DNA from: Aselliscus stoliczkanus
Taxonomy: Eukaryota > Chordata > Mammalia > Chiroptera > Hipposideridae
Assembly: GCA_033961575.1 (NCBI GenBank)
Contig: CM066727.1
Location: 153,497,434-153,561,433 of the forward strand
Direction: 5' to 3'
DNA length: 64,000 bases
Shown one piece after another: positions 50,503 to 63,600 of the stretch. The translations under genes and the position numbers were made by a program. Below the pieces are notes generated by a model. It was not told the origin of the DNA. It ran no database searches and saw only the letters and a program-made list of their open reading frames with translations. Positions within the stretch are counted from its first letter, which is position 1, and each line of letters begins with the position of its first letter.

Positions 50503-50609
50503 AAAAATATGGAATGTTTCATGAATTTGCATGTCATCCTTGTGCAGGGGCCATGCTAATCTTCTCTGTATCATTCCAATTTTAGTATATGTGCTGCCAA
50601 AGCGAGCAC
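50503..50609 (-). pseudogene. U6 snRNA retro-pseudogene (107 bp, full length)
   Basis: On the minus strand it runs from GTGCTCGCTTTGGCAGCACA, through AGAGAAGATTAGCATGGCCC, to the terminal ATATTTTT. It spans the full 107 nt of U6, with a handful of C-to-T/G-to-A type changes including the 5' CTTCGG to CTTTGG. No U6 external promoter (PSE or TATA at the usual spacing) is evident upstream. Its direct junction with L1 marks it as an RNA copy, not a gene. Confidence 0.93.
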
Positions 50610-50626
50610 GGGTTTCTTTCTTTTTA

Positions 50627-51590
50627 AATATCAATATTAAAATTAATTAATGGCTGAATAATATTCCGTTGTATGTCTATACCACATTTTCTCTAGCCAT
50701 TTTTCTTTCAGTGGGCATTTAATTTGCTTTCATAGCCTGGCTATTGTGAATAATTGCTGCAATGAACATAGGAGTTCAGATATTTCTCTGGGATGCTAAT
50801 TTCAATTCCTTTGGATATAGCGATACACCCAGAAATAAGATTGCTGAGTCACATGATAGTTCTGCATTCTAGTTTCACATAAAAGGGATTGTGCTATAGG
50901 CCTCATTCTCTTTTTTTGGGCCAATCATTTCTATATTTTTAAGATGTATCCATGTTGCTATATGTATATCTGGTTCATTGGTGCTGATGGATGACATAGT
51001 ATTCTGAAATATGCATCCACAACATTTTACTTACCCATTCCTCCAGGACTGAACGCCAAGATTGGCTCCAGCTCCCTGCTATAACCAGCGCATATGTGTT
51101 GAACTTCCTCATTGCATGTCCCCTTCTGGACTTGTATGAGAATTTCTCTGAGATATGGACCCAGAAGTGGTATCATGAGGTCAAGTGGCATAGGCATACC
51201 ACACTTTCACTGAATAATGCTAAAAAGGCTACACCAGTTTTTACTTCTAGAAGGACTGCTCGAGAGTTCCTATTTCTCCACATCCTTGTCAATACTTGGC
51301 ATTGCTCACTTTTCTAATTTTGCCATTTTGATGGATGCTAGTTGTGTCATTTTCATGGGTATTTCTCCGATCACTAGTGAGTTTGAGCATTCTTTTCTAT
51401 ACTTGTTAGTCATTTCTGCTCCCTTTATGTGAATTGACTCTTCATGTCTTCTGCTCATTTTTTTAAATTGGGTCTTGTTGATTTGAGCAGTTTCTGATAT
51501 ATTGTAGATATTAGTGCTTTAACAGTTTTAGGCATTGCAAATATCTCAATTTAGTCTACCATCTACTTATTAATTAATTATTTTTATTTT
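50627..51590 (-). mobile_element. Older L1 3' part, right of the nested insertion
   Basis: The complement of L1M sequence: GGCTGAATAATATTCCGTTG, TTGTGAATAATTGCTGCAAT, CACATCCTTGTCAATACTTG, TCTTCATGTCTTCTGCTCAT. It is contiguous in register with the piece ending at 48740. It is interrupted again at 51591 and 52134 by SINEs and ends near 52450. Confidence 0.8.
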
Positions 51591-52032
51591 TTAAAAGATT
51601 TTATTGGGGAATTGGGGGAGGAGAATAGCGTTGGGGAATTGGGAAAGGGGAACAGACAAGTTACTGTCCTTTTGTTCTTCAGTCTAGTTGCGGAAGACAT
51701 TGTTTCACCGGCCCATGTTGGTATCATCATTGCGCTCTTCCCGGATGAGGCAGATTGGTCGCTGGCCTCTGGATGGTCGCTCATCGCGGCTATTGGCAGC
51801 TCATGCTGGCTGCCAGCCACTCATGCTGGCTGCCGGCCACTCACTGTAGCCTATGGCAGCCCACTGCAGCAGGGGCTGCAGCCTACACCGTCGCGGGGGC
51901 TCACAGCCCAGCTCCAGGTGGAGCTGTTGTTAGCTATAGAGGGCAGTGTCACTGCCCTCATATGTGGGATACGAACTGGGGCCGCTGGCGTCCCAAGCCA
52001 GCTCTTAACCAATGCGGCCACTTGGCCAGCCC
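51591..52032 (-). mobile_element. Long SINE (family B), inverted
   Basis: It starts AAGATTTTATTGGGGAATTG and ends CCACTTGGCCAGCCC. It contains a short internal duplication of the CTCATGCTGGCTGCC motif (near 51800 and 51826). Confidence 0.88.
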
Positions 52033-52450
52033 TATTTATTAATTTATTAATGTTAAATTTACTTATGGTGTATAGTTGAAGAGTGAACAGATATCATATC
52101 CATATATTTCTTTGTTTCGCAGTTTGTGTTTTTTTGTTTTGTTTTGTTTTTTGAGGGCAGTGTCACTGGCCCTCACATGTGGGACCCGAACCGGGGCCGC
52201 TGGCTTCCCAAGCCAGCGCTTAACCACCGCGCCACTCGGCCAGCCCTGCAGTTTGTGTTTTTAAGGGTCTTTTTAACTCTTTCCCCACTACTAGGTCACA
52301 AGGATGTTCCTTCATATTTTCTTTTATTAGCCTTACAGTTCTGCCTTTCATATTTTGGTCTTTAATCCATTTGGAGTCCATCTTTGTATATGATGTAAGG
52401 TAGAGACCCAACTGCATTTTTCCTTAAAAACAGTGATCCAGTGTTCTCCA
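52033..52450 (-). mobile_element. L1 ORF2-region remnant
   Basis: AAATTTACTTATGGTGTATA and ATTTGGAGTCCATCTTTGTA, then GAGACCCAACTGCATTTTTC, are the complement of a classic L1 ORF2 segment. It continues the older L1 and is broken by the SINE at 52134. Confidence 0.7.
52134..52247 (-). mobile_element. Short SINE (family A), inverted
   Basis: A TTTTG-rich tail, the body complement and a CCACTCGGCCAGCCC end. Perfect 15-bp duplication GCAGTTTGTGTTTTT at 52119-52133 and 52248-52262. Confidence 0.93.
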
Positions 52451-53490
52451 TATCTAAACATCCTAGCCTTTTTTAAAATAAACCTAGTATTTAAATAGCT
52501 TTACTGAGATATAATTAATATACCATTTAAAATGGCTTTTAGGGCCAGCCGAGTGGTGTGGTGGTTAAGCGCTGGCTTGGGAAGCCAGCAGCCCTGGTTC
52601 GGTCCCACATATGAGGGCCAGTGACACTGCCCTCAAAAATAAATAAATACATAAATAAATAAATAAAATGGCTTTTAGTATATTTAGAGTTGTGCAACCA
52701 TTATCACACTTAGGACATTTTCATTACTCCCCCTCTCCCACACAAAAAAAAAAAAAAAAAAGAAAAAAGAGAAACAACCATGGTACACTTTAGCTATCAT
52801 CTTCACTAATTTCTCATGCCACCTTTATCACATTTCATTTCTCAGGTGTATACAGATCTGTTTATATGAGCTCTTTGTTATGTTTCACTTGTTCATTTGT
52901 CTATTTGTCCATTTGTCTGGACTTATTCTACTTCTATTACTATCAATAGTTTTATGTCTTATTATCTGCTAGAGCAGGTCTCCCATCTTCTCACTTCTTC
53001 AGAATTAACTTGGTCAAATTCACATATCCTTTGACCCCAGAATTTTACTTTTTAGAATTTATCCTATAGATCCACTTGAATAAAGCAAAATTATGTACAT
53101 ACAAGTTTAGTCATTGCAGCATCATTTGTAATAGCCAAAAAAATGGAACTAACCAAAACTTTCAAAAATAGGGGATTGGTTTAATTATGGTATATTGAAA
53201 TAGTGGAATACTATGCTGCTGATGAGAGAGATATTTTCTATCTGCTGATATAGAAAGATGTCCAAGATGTATTATTATAAGTGGAAAAAAGCAAGTTGTA
53301 GAAGAGTGTATAGAATAGGCTACTTTTGTATGAAAGGTGGGAGGGACAAGGATCATATTCAAATACACTTATATGCATATAAAGAAAGTCTGAAGGGACA
53401 GAAGCATAAGAAACTGAGACTCATGGTTTCTTTGGGGGTCAGGGAACTCGGGCAGATGGGAAACTAGGATGGGAGGGGGACATTTCACTA
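52451..53490 (+). mobile_element. Two diverged L1-type fragments
   Basis: About 52451-52990 has TTACTGAGATATAATTAATA and GTTGTGCAACCATTATCACA, an L1 3'-UTR type sequence. About 53020-53470 has TCACATATCCTTTGACCCCA, CATTGCAGCATCATTTGTAA and GAATACTATGCTGCTGATGA, typical of an L1M ORF2 end in plus orientation. Both are heavily mutated. Confidence 0.6.
52543..52664 (+). mobile_element. Short SINE (family A) with (AAAT)n tail
   Basis: A GGCCAGCCGAGTGGTGTGGT head, CTGCCCTC and an AAAT-repeat tail. Duplication AAAATGGCTTTTAG at 52529-52542 and 52665-52678. Confidence 0.93.
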
Positions 53491-53515
53491 TCCATCTTTG
53501 GACACACTTATTTTG

Positions 53516-53650
53516 TTTGTTTGTTTGTTTGTTTGTTTGTTTGTTTGTTTGTTTTTTGAGGGCAGTGTCACTGGCCCTCATATGTGGGACCTGAATCGGG
53601 GCTGCTGGCTTCCCAAGCCAGCACTTAACCACCGCACCACTTGTCGGGCC
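53516..53650 (-). mobile_element. Short SINE (family A), inverted, with (TTTG)n tail
   Basis: About nine TTTG units precede the body complement. The head end is degraded (CCACTTGTCGGGCC). Flanks TGGACACACTTATTTTG (53499) and TGGACCCACTTGTTTTT (53651) are an imperfect duplication. Confidence 0.88.
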
Positions 53651-53699
53651 TGGACCCACTTGTTTTTGAATCATGTGAATGTATAACGTGTTCAAAAAG

Positions 53700-56600
53700 T
53701 GATTTAAAATAAGAAAAAAAAATGACTTAGTTCTTCAGGAATTTATATTCTCCCATATAAAATTTATAATAAATTTGTTGCATTACTAACAAAAATCCAA
53801 TGGGAATCTTGATTAGGATGAAACCCTTTGCTCTTCTCTATTCTGATCCTTCCAGCAAGTGTCAGAAGTGCAATGACAGAGGTGAGGGCCTGAAGCCAGA
53901 AAAAGGCCCTGATTGGGTGGTAACTAGGACTGGAAACAGTTAAGAATTCAGGATAAAGTCTCCAAGTTGTCTATGGCTGCTGGTTTTTTTTCAACAATGG
54001 CCATTTAGAACCATCTATTTCACTTCTTTATGTTTGTCTAACTGTTCTATTAAGGAATTACATGTCTGGGGAAGAAGGAAGAACGAGTATCAAATATAAA
54101 CTTTAAAACACCTCTGTCTATGAGCGATGATTACTATGCTTGAAGCACAAGTGTCGGGGCAAAGCCTCATCGCCCACCTGGTGGCAGGTTATCTTAACTG
54201 CAGCCTGAGCGCCTGAGAAGAGCTGCGCTTACAAATAAACCCAAACTCAAGAAGGGCAGTTGGACATGCTTTGCAAACTTGTTTGCTTTGTTTGTTTTTC
54301 TAAACATCAGTCCGGCTTCTTGTCCCGAAGGATCATAAATTCCAAATTAGTAGAGTCAAAATTAATGAGATTTTCCAGTAATGAGTCTGAGACTAAAATT
54401 ATGGAAAATCCACTAATTATAGACTCTGCAGCTACCTAACTATGACTTGGATCCAGGCCTCTCGGGGGAGGGTGGGGGAGGAAAGGTTGTAGATGCAACC
54501 TATTCCTGACTGTCCTTCCTTCCTGCTGCCACTGCCTTTTCCCCGTGCTTGAGGGCCTCATAGCACCCAGTACTTCCTGCCTCTGAGGTCCTACCCCACA
54601 CTTGGGTCAAGCTAGGCCCTGCTTCTAAGGGCTATGTAAGGCTAAATTCCTGGAAACTATAAAAGAGGGCCCACGTGGAGTTGGGGGCATGTTTTCTCCT
54701 TGGTTCTGGGAAGCAGTGGGGGTGGGTGCTGGGAGAAGGAAGAAAGTAGAAAAAGCAGACAAAAATGCCCATTATACCCAAGCCCGTCAATTTCCTTTTT
54801 CATCTCTTTATCAGTGTTTGTGACTGAGCTTCTTATCAACAGGAAACGCCTGCCTAAGGGGCTGAAGCAGGTCCAGGGGGACTGGACGTCAGGGACCAGG
54901 AATTCTGGGTAGTGCGTTTCTGCTGTCCAGCCTGACTACGTGGCCTCCCAGTAAGGCTCCCAGGCTCTTCGCCTTGGCATCTGGTGAATCCTTAGGGCTA
55001 TGTAAGAAGACAGCACACCAAGCAGGATCTGAGGCTGAAAGGTCTATAGCAGAGAGCCTGAGGTCAGTCTCCAGCCCTGTGATGGAGGACACTGAAAGCT
55101 CAAGCTATGAAATGAGAATTGCCCTTGCCTCTAACATCTATCAAACCCCCTCCTTTCTAGCTGAGAGGAGGCCAAGTGACAAGACCAGGTCACAGATGAC
55201 TTATTGACAGTCACCCTTACTGGCCCTTGCAGTATGTTTGCCTCTGAGTCCTCAAAGGATGGTGCTTGCGCTGGGCATCCAGGCCTGGAATAATTAGGTG
55301 CTTGGCATAGACTTCTGAATGAAGGAGAGGAGGGGGACTCTAGCACTGATTGACCTCCTACTGTGTTTCAGGTGCTTTAAAAACATTGATCATTGGATTA
55401 AGATACTGGTCTCCCACATGGGGCTCCCAGGAGAGAGACGGACGGAGGGTCAGATTTCCCACGAGGCTAAAATCAAATCTTAGTACTGAAAAGAAATGCC
55501 CATGAGGGATCTCTGGGCCACAAAAGGCTTTATCAGTGGCTGAGAGGAACAGGTTTATCTAGACATCTTTCTTCACATTGGCAGAAGACTGAATTGAGAG
55601 TATGGGAACTGGCTGTTCTCCTGGGAGGAGAGGCGGGAAAGGTTTGTGTAGAACAAAAGATCAGCCACCTTGCTCCCTGTTCCTTGCCTTCTGCCTGTCA
55701 GCTGCCCTTGAGCAGCCACACTGTGCTTTTGGTGGTGGTGGTGGTGGTGATGGTAATAAAGGAAATTCCAGTGTGCCTTTTACCCCGCCCCAGCGTCTCC
55801 TTGGATAACATCACTCTCTCCCCACCTCACCACTTGCTCCTGCAGCTGGGGATCTAGGTCAGTATGAGTGGGAGGGTGAGAAAGAACATAGAAGAGACTC
55901 ATCCAGACGTGATACCCCGCAGGGCAACAGTGACAACACTTTAACCTGAAAATAGACTGTGTGTCTATGACATTATGCAAATCATATGCAAAGTCAAGAA
56001 GCCCTCTGTCTCTATTTCTAGCAAACTGAATGTGGCCCTGGTGGAAGTATCTCGTTCCAAGAGTCGCCCATCCAGAGAGACAACTGCGCAGTTAGCATCA
56101 GCCTCTGCCCTGGGAGACTGGACTCAGGATGTGCACCCCTCCACTCCACTCCCAGGTCTGGGTCCTTTAGGCGTGGGGACTTTGCCATCTCTTGGTCTGT
56201 TAATCTTGATGTGAGTGAGGACATAGAAGAAGCAGACCACCCTTCTTGAAGGCTGATGTGAGGCAGAACTGAGAAAGAATGGTGACTGGAAGGGTAGAAA
56301 GAACTGTCCTTGAGGGCCTGGGTACCACCAGGCCTTGGCAGGGGAAGGTCATCAGCATCAAAACTCATGCTCCAGGGACTAGCTTCACTCCCACTTGGTT
56401 GTGTTACAGACATTCATCACCCCTCAGCGAGGGTCTTTTCCACACTCTCCCTTTTTGTAGAAGTAAGAATACTGGAGCCTGGTGTTCCAAGGAAAAGAAG
56501 AGCAAAGCTGCAAAGTTAGTGGGTTTTCTTCTTTTGAAGGCAGGCAGGTTCCCTTAGGCTCTACGTGGAGACAGGGGCTTAGATATTATACCCATGACTT

Positions 56601-57100
56601 CCCAAAGGTTCTTGTAACCCCAGAGGGCAGAAGCCAATTCTTTCCCAGATCCCAGCCAGTCTCCTTATAACTCCTTTTCTGCAATTTTCCTACTGCACTT
56701 CGGCCCACTCTCCAGCCACAGTGTGGACATCAGGGTGGGGATGTAAGGACCAGGGCCTGGGAGACACAGGCGGAGGGAAAGGGCTGCCTCCACCGGATAC
56801 CAGGACCGCCCTTGTTTCCCCGAAACTGATCTAAGAGGTTTCCTGGGAAGGAGGGCGCTGTCTGTTGTGGGGACTCCAGGTACATAGGCTCCGTGGTAAA
56901 AGGAATTGAGGTATCCTTTCTGGGGACTCCAGGCAGGTTGAAGGTCCCACTTGAGGAGGTAATTGAGAACAGGGAATTGAAGCGGGCAGGTCCAAGCCGC
57001 CTCTGCGTAAGGACACAGAAACCTCCTTTCAAGGTATGGCTTTTCAGGGGACAGTCCCTGCAAAGCAGAAGCACTAGGGAGCTCACCCACGTTGACGCCT
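53700..57100. other. Intergenic: largely unique, repeat-poor
   Basis: Apart from a (TGG)n tract near 55731-55750 and a weak CTCF-like sequence at 54174, I recognise no repeat or gene. The low SINE density next to the ACVRL1 3' end suggests a place for regulatory DNA, but this is only a density impression. Confidence 0.5.
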
Positions 57101-57270
57101 GTGGCGGGGCGAGGGGATCCCCACTACCGGGAAAGGCCCGCGGGTTCCCTCCCGCGCGGGGGCGGGCAGACGGCGGCCGCTGGGCAGCCGGTCGGCCAGC
57201 AGAGGGCGATGCGGCCGTCACCGACAGCAGCCTGCTCCCAGCCCAGGGCCTGAAATGAGATTTGGGCTGC
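57090..57270. promoter_or_regulatory. Small CpG-rich patch between the two receptor genes
   Basis: A local cluster of CpG dinucleotides (CCCGCGCGGGGGCGGGC near 57150 and GACGGCGGCCGCTGGG near 57169) in a region where CpG is otherwise scarce. It lies just past the predicted ACVRL1 polyadenylation site. It could be an insulator, enhancer or minor promoter. Confidence 0.55.
57196..57209 (+). promoter_or_regulatory. CTCF-type binding motif
   Basis: CCAGCAGAGGGCGA fits the core pattern CCASYAGRKGGCRS except for the last base. It sits inside the CpG-rich patch separating ACVRL1 from ACVR1B, and has the same orientation as the motif at 9447. Confidence 0.6.
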
Positions 57271-57420
57271 GGGAGGTTTAAGAAGGGGCCGCACGAACTG
57301 TGACCTGTCCATTAAGGGCAAAGCCAGGGCATGGTACCCTGGGACCCTCTCCTTCCCAGTCCTTTCAAGTTCCCTCTGCGACGGGCTACTGCAGATGCTC
57401 CAGCCTAGGAAGACACAGCA

Positions 57421-59636
57421 GGATCTCAGGATTCAACCAGTTTATTGAGGACCTACTATGTGCTAAGCACCAGCTAAGTGCTCTTACAAACAGCATCTCC
57501 AGGTAAGAGACTGTAATTTCGACCCTGGAACAGCTGCACCCAGACAGAAGCATTATGCACACTTTTCTCACCAATGCCCCCTTCCCTCTCTGGCCACTGG
57601 CTGCTCTCCCAACACCCGGCCCCCTTCTCTCAATCCTCCCCATGTCACTTCACCTCCTGCCTTAGACCTTCTCCTCTTATGGAATTTCTAGCCTTTAGGG
57701 AACTGCTCCTTCAGTTTCTGGCTGTGGAGTCTCAGAAGGAGCCTTTTGGCCTCCAAATCCAGTAGAGGGAAAATCCTTCAGGGAAGGACTGATTCCTGGG
57801 CTGGGTGGGTTCCAGTGACCAGAAGACATGAAGCACATGGCCTCATGATGATCTGGGAACCCAGCAGGTCTTTCTGATTTCACCCAGTTTCACTTCCTGG
57901 TTCTCCTCTGGGCCTTGCGCAATGCTGGGAGACAGGCCTGGGAAAGTGCCCCAGTGGTGATGGTGGAAGAAACACACAAGAAGCTGGTCTGGGGGGTTGT
58001 GCTGGGTCATTTACAACAGGAGGGGAGGAGGTTCTCCTTTGAAGAACCAAGGGTCCTTCTCCACCCTGCCCCAAGGGCTGAGGGCTGTGAGGTCAGGTCT
58101 CCCAAACTTGGGACTTCCTTGTCCCTAGCCTGAGCCCCAACACCTCAGGCTCTCCCCCCAACCCACTGACCCCCTCCCCAGCCCGTCCACCTGCCCAGGG
58201 TTCAGGATACCTTCCTCAGCACATGGACACACAGCCTTGACTTCCAAATGCAGAACTTCCTGTGTCTTTCTCTATAGCCACCAGGTTCTTTCTAGACAGA
58301 CACATACTCTCTGGGGCCCAGCCAAGGGTGTGGGCCTGGGCCAGGGGCCAGTGAGAGCAGGAACGTGGATGCTGGAGGCTTACTGGCTGGAGCCAAATTT
58401 CTTCTGAGCCTTAGCAGCCCTGCAGGAAGCCAGCCTTCAGTCCTTCTCAGCCCTGGGCAGAGAAGGCAAAGCCATAGAAGGAGCGAGGGCTGGCTTGCCT
58501 GCCAGCCAGAAGGCCAGGGACTCTTTGAGCCCAAGAATGACCACTGACATGGATTAAAGCAGGAACTGGAGCCTGTAGAATTAGACTAGGAGGCGTCTCA
58601 GACACTGGTGGCCTCAGATGAAGTTATTTTCAAGTCCTCATCTTGAGGCAAATTGCCAGAGGCTGGAGCATAAGGAGTAGAAGATACTGATGAACTGAGC
58701 TCTGACACAGGCTGAAATTTCAAAGAAAATTAGAGCTGAGAAAACCTCAAAGGACACCAAGACCGAATCTTTCAATATGTAAAGGAAGAAAAAAAGGTCC
58801 TGATTCAGTGAAGGCCTCATTCTTATCACTTAGAACAAGCATCCAGGACCAGAACCCGGTCTCTGACTCTCAGCTAAGCTGTTGCCTGGCCATACTCCCC
58901 TCAGTTATTCTGAAAGTCCTGGGTCTTACTCATCTGACCCTGCCACACCCACAGCAGGACTCATTGAGTCTAACACCCCAATAAGTCAGCTAGGATAGGG
59001 GGTAGGAGGAGGGGCCAGGATCAGGCCCCAGCTCTCCCAGGCAGCTGGCAGTCAGCTAGCAGGGGTCTTGTCCAGGAGACAGAGGCCCAAGGCGTCATGG
59101 AGCTGAGATACAAACCCACAGAGAGAAACTGATGGGCCCTGGGTATTTGGGGTTTGGAACAGAAGCTGAGGCCTGGCAGGGCAGGGTGTCTACTGAAGGC
59201 TGGATAAGGCCCTGTGCCACCCTGGCAGCTCTGGCTGGGCAGTGGGGTTGAGCGAGGGCAGGGGTTAGAGTGCAGGCCCATGCTCTGGGCCCAAGAGACT
59301 GGGATTCCCTGGCTTGGCTATCTGGGCTCTGGGGCCTCCTTTGCATCCTGCCCTGGGCTAGCAGGGGGTGTGCCCAGGGCATGAGGATGGGGTGGGAGAC
59401 AGGCGTCAGGGAATCTGCTCTTCTGAGCAGGCCAGACGGCGGGGAGATCGGATTTCAGCCCAGCTGTATTTTTGGCTGGATGGGCTGGGGGGCCGAGCTG
59501 GGCAGGCACATCCTTCCCCTAGAGGGGCAACCCCCTCTCCAGCACACACTCACACTACCTGCACCCAGAGGGGCCACCATCCAGCGCCCACCCTCCCATA
59601 CAGTGCAGGCTGAGGGGTCAGGCAACAGGCCCATTG
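57421..59636 (-). other. ACVRL1: ACVRL1 3' untranslated region (inferred)
   Basis: Sequence following the ACVRL1 stop codon on the minus strand. The only AATAAA hexamer I find over about 2.2 kb is at 57446-57441. That would give a long 3' UTR, in keeping with the long ACVRL1 3' UTR I recall from other mammals. No SINE lies inside it. The end is inferred. Confidence 0.5.
57441..57446 (-). terminator. ACVRL1: Candidate ACVRL1 polyadenylation signal AATAAA
   Basis: TTTATT on the plus strand is AATAAA on the transcript strand. It lies in a sequence like an L2/MIR 3' end (TTTATTGAGGACCTACTATG), so it may be a repeat-derived signal. Confidence 0.4.
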
Positions 59637-61620
<1,984 letters not shown>

Positions 61621-61719
61621 TCAGGAAACCAGTTGTCTGACCAAGCTATGCCTGAGAGGAACATTATAATATTATAAATATATTTATAAATAATAATTAC
61701 TACTGCCATTTATTTTGCA

Positions 61720-61900
61720 CTTACCACATACCAGGCATTGGGCTACAAATGGCTTTGCGTGCATTATCCTGTTAGTCTTCACAATAACCTTATGAGGTGG
61801 GTACTACTATTACCAGCATTTTACAAATGAAGAAACTGATGCTCAGAGAAGTTGAGCCCAAGGTTATATAGCTAGTAATGGCAGAGTCAAGACTGAAACT
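61720..61900 (+). repeat. MIR/L2-type ancient repeat
   Basis: TTTTGCACTTACCACATACC, TTATGAGGTGGGTACTACTA and AAATGAAGAAACTGATGCTC are in the usual order. A related copy lies at about 62010-62230. Confidence 0.65.
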
Positions 61901-62646
61901 CATCTCGTTGGATTCCTAGGCCAGACCGTATTCCAGTCTTCCACAGCTGTTTCCTGCCCAAGGCCTGGGTACTGCTCCCAGGTCACAACTGTCACAGATG
62001 TCCAAATAATACCTAAAGTTTACTAAGTACCTACGATGTGCCAGGCACTGTCCTAACTGCATTGCATTAAATCCTCATAACAACCCTCTGAGGTAAGTAA
62101 CACCATGAGCTCCACTCGATAAGCAATGAAATTAAGACCAGAGGGGTTAAGAAACTAGTCTAAAATCACACAGGTAGTAAGTGACAGAGCTAGGAGTTAG
62201 CCCCAGAAAGTCTAACCAAAGCCAATGCTTTTGATCTCCAAACTATGCTTAAAGGAGGATGGCTGGTTGACTGCTGGGTGAGGATGTGGAACAAGAAGGG
62301 GGAGCAAACGCCTCTCTTAAAAGAAAGGGATTTCTACCCAGGTCCGAATAGCATCACCACTCTCAGGGATGGCACAGGCCTCTGCTGACCCCATCAGCCA
62401 GCAGCACCCCACTCCTTGTTATACCAAGTGCACAGTCCTCAGCCGGAGCTTTCTGAAAATGATGGCTGTGGAGCTGCAGACAGCTCAGGCAGAAGAGGCC
62501 AGACTTGGAAAAAGCGCCCCATGCCCCACCCTGCTTCCCAGCCAAGGCTAGGGGCCAGGGCCACACAATTGCAACCTCGGGAGAGCCTGCGCCAGCTGTT
62601 CTCCCCATGGCGGGCTTCCAGGCCAGCCCCTGTGCCGCTCGCGCCC

Positions 62647-62758
62647 TAATCAGTGCTGCACAGAGGCCTGAGCGTGTCTAATGGGCCTTTAATCAGTGCC
62701 GGGGCTGACACCAGATTACAGTGTTTATAATGCGCCATGAATCTGTGTGGGGCTGACA
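62647..62758. promoter_or_regulatory. Candidate non-coding regulatory element in ACVRL1 intron 8
   Basis: TAATCAGTGC occurs at 62647-62656 and 62690-62699, and GGGGCTGACA at 62701-62710 and 62749-62758. Between them lie GATTACAG and TTTATAATGCGCCATGAATC, homeodomain-like AT-rich words in GC-rich surroundings. It is not part of any repeat I recognise. Function is inferred only. Confidence 0.35.
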
Positions 62759-63449
62759 GAGCTTCCCTCCGCCCCAGGAGCCTGCAGTCAGCCTCCTCCT
62801 CAGCCCTCTCTGGTCCAGCCTTCCTTTCCTGCCTGCCTGATTGCCTGCAGCCTGCTCTAAGGGACCTCCGCTCCTTCCAGGTGTTCCCCCTTCCCCGACC
62901 CCAGCCTCTAGAGCTGACTCTGAAAATTCACACCTGAAGAGGCAGGAATCTTAGTCCCCTGAGTCCACCAGAGCGTCTGGTTACACCTTGGCCTCCACTC
63001 GTCAATGACAACTGAGAACAAGTGAAGCCTGGCATGGGGGGCTGGCTTCTCATAGATACTCAGGAAATGAGAATGTCCCTCTCCCCAAGGAACAGAGCTC
63101 CAGGCATATCCTGAGGGTTGTCCCCAACCTATCAGGACTCCTGGGAGCCTCTTTCCATGGACAGCCTCCACAAAGACTGACAAGCCTTCCTACCCAGTCC
63201 AGACCACCACCCATCATCCATCCACCCCAGGGCTGGGAAGACACTGGCCACAGGGCTAGCCATGGGGCTGGCCATGGGGCCAGCAGAGATGGGATCCCTC
63301 TGCCTGCTCTCAGCCCCTCCAAATCTGAGTCCCCTGTGGTACCCACAATAATAATGAGGCAGCAATAAGCAAATACTCCCGGTACACTATATCCTGCATT
63401 TCTGTGGTCAAGGAAACCAAGGACCAGAGAGGTGTAAGTAGTTCAGAGT

Positions 63450-63600
63450 TACAGAGCACTGGCCCCAGAGTCAGATTGCCTGGTTTTGGACCTCGGTGTT
63501 GCCTCTAGCCAGCTATAATTCTGTGCCTCAGTCCCCTCATCTATAAAATGGGGATGATGCTGTGTCAGGCATTCATTACGACAGCTGTAATTGCCACGAA
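63450..63600 (+). repeat. MIR element
   Basis: AGAGTCAGATTGCCTGGTTT, TAATTCTGTGCCTCAGTCCC and TCATCTATAAAATGGGGATG form the MIR pattern. An L2/MIR-like copy follows to about 63800. Confidence 0.75.

Noticed and set aside
49770..50537. 255-residue minus-strand frame beginning in the U6 copy
   Set aside because: It is an L1 ORF2 C-terminal remnant preceded by translated U6 sequence. It lacks the reverse transcriptase and endonuclease domains and has no promoter, so it is not a gene.
53505..53553. CRISPR-like regular repeats
   Set aside because: All regular repeats are microsatellites or SINE tails without unique spacers. The genome is mammalian.
54174..54187. Third CTCF-like motif CCACCTGGTGGCAG
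   Set aside because: It departs from the core at the central A (T instead). It is also a near-palindrome of E-box type, so I do not list it as a feature.
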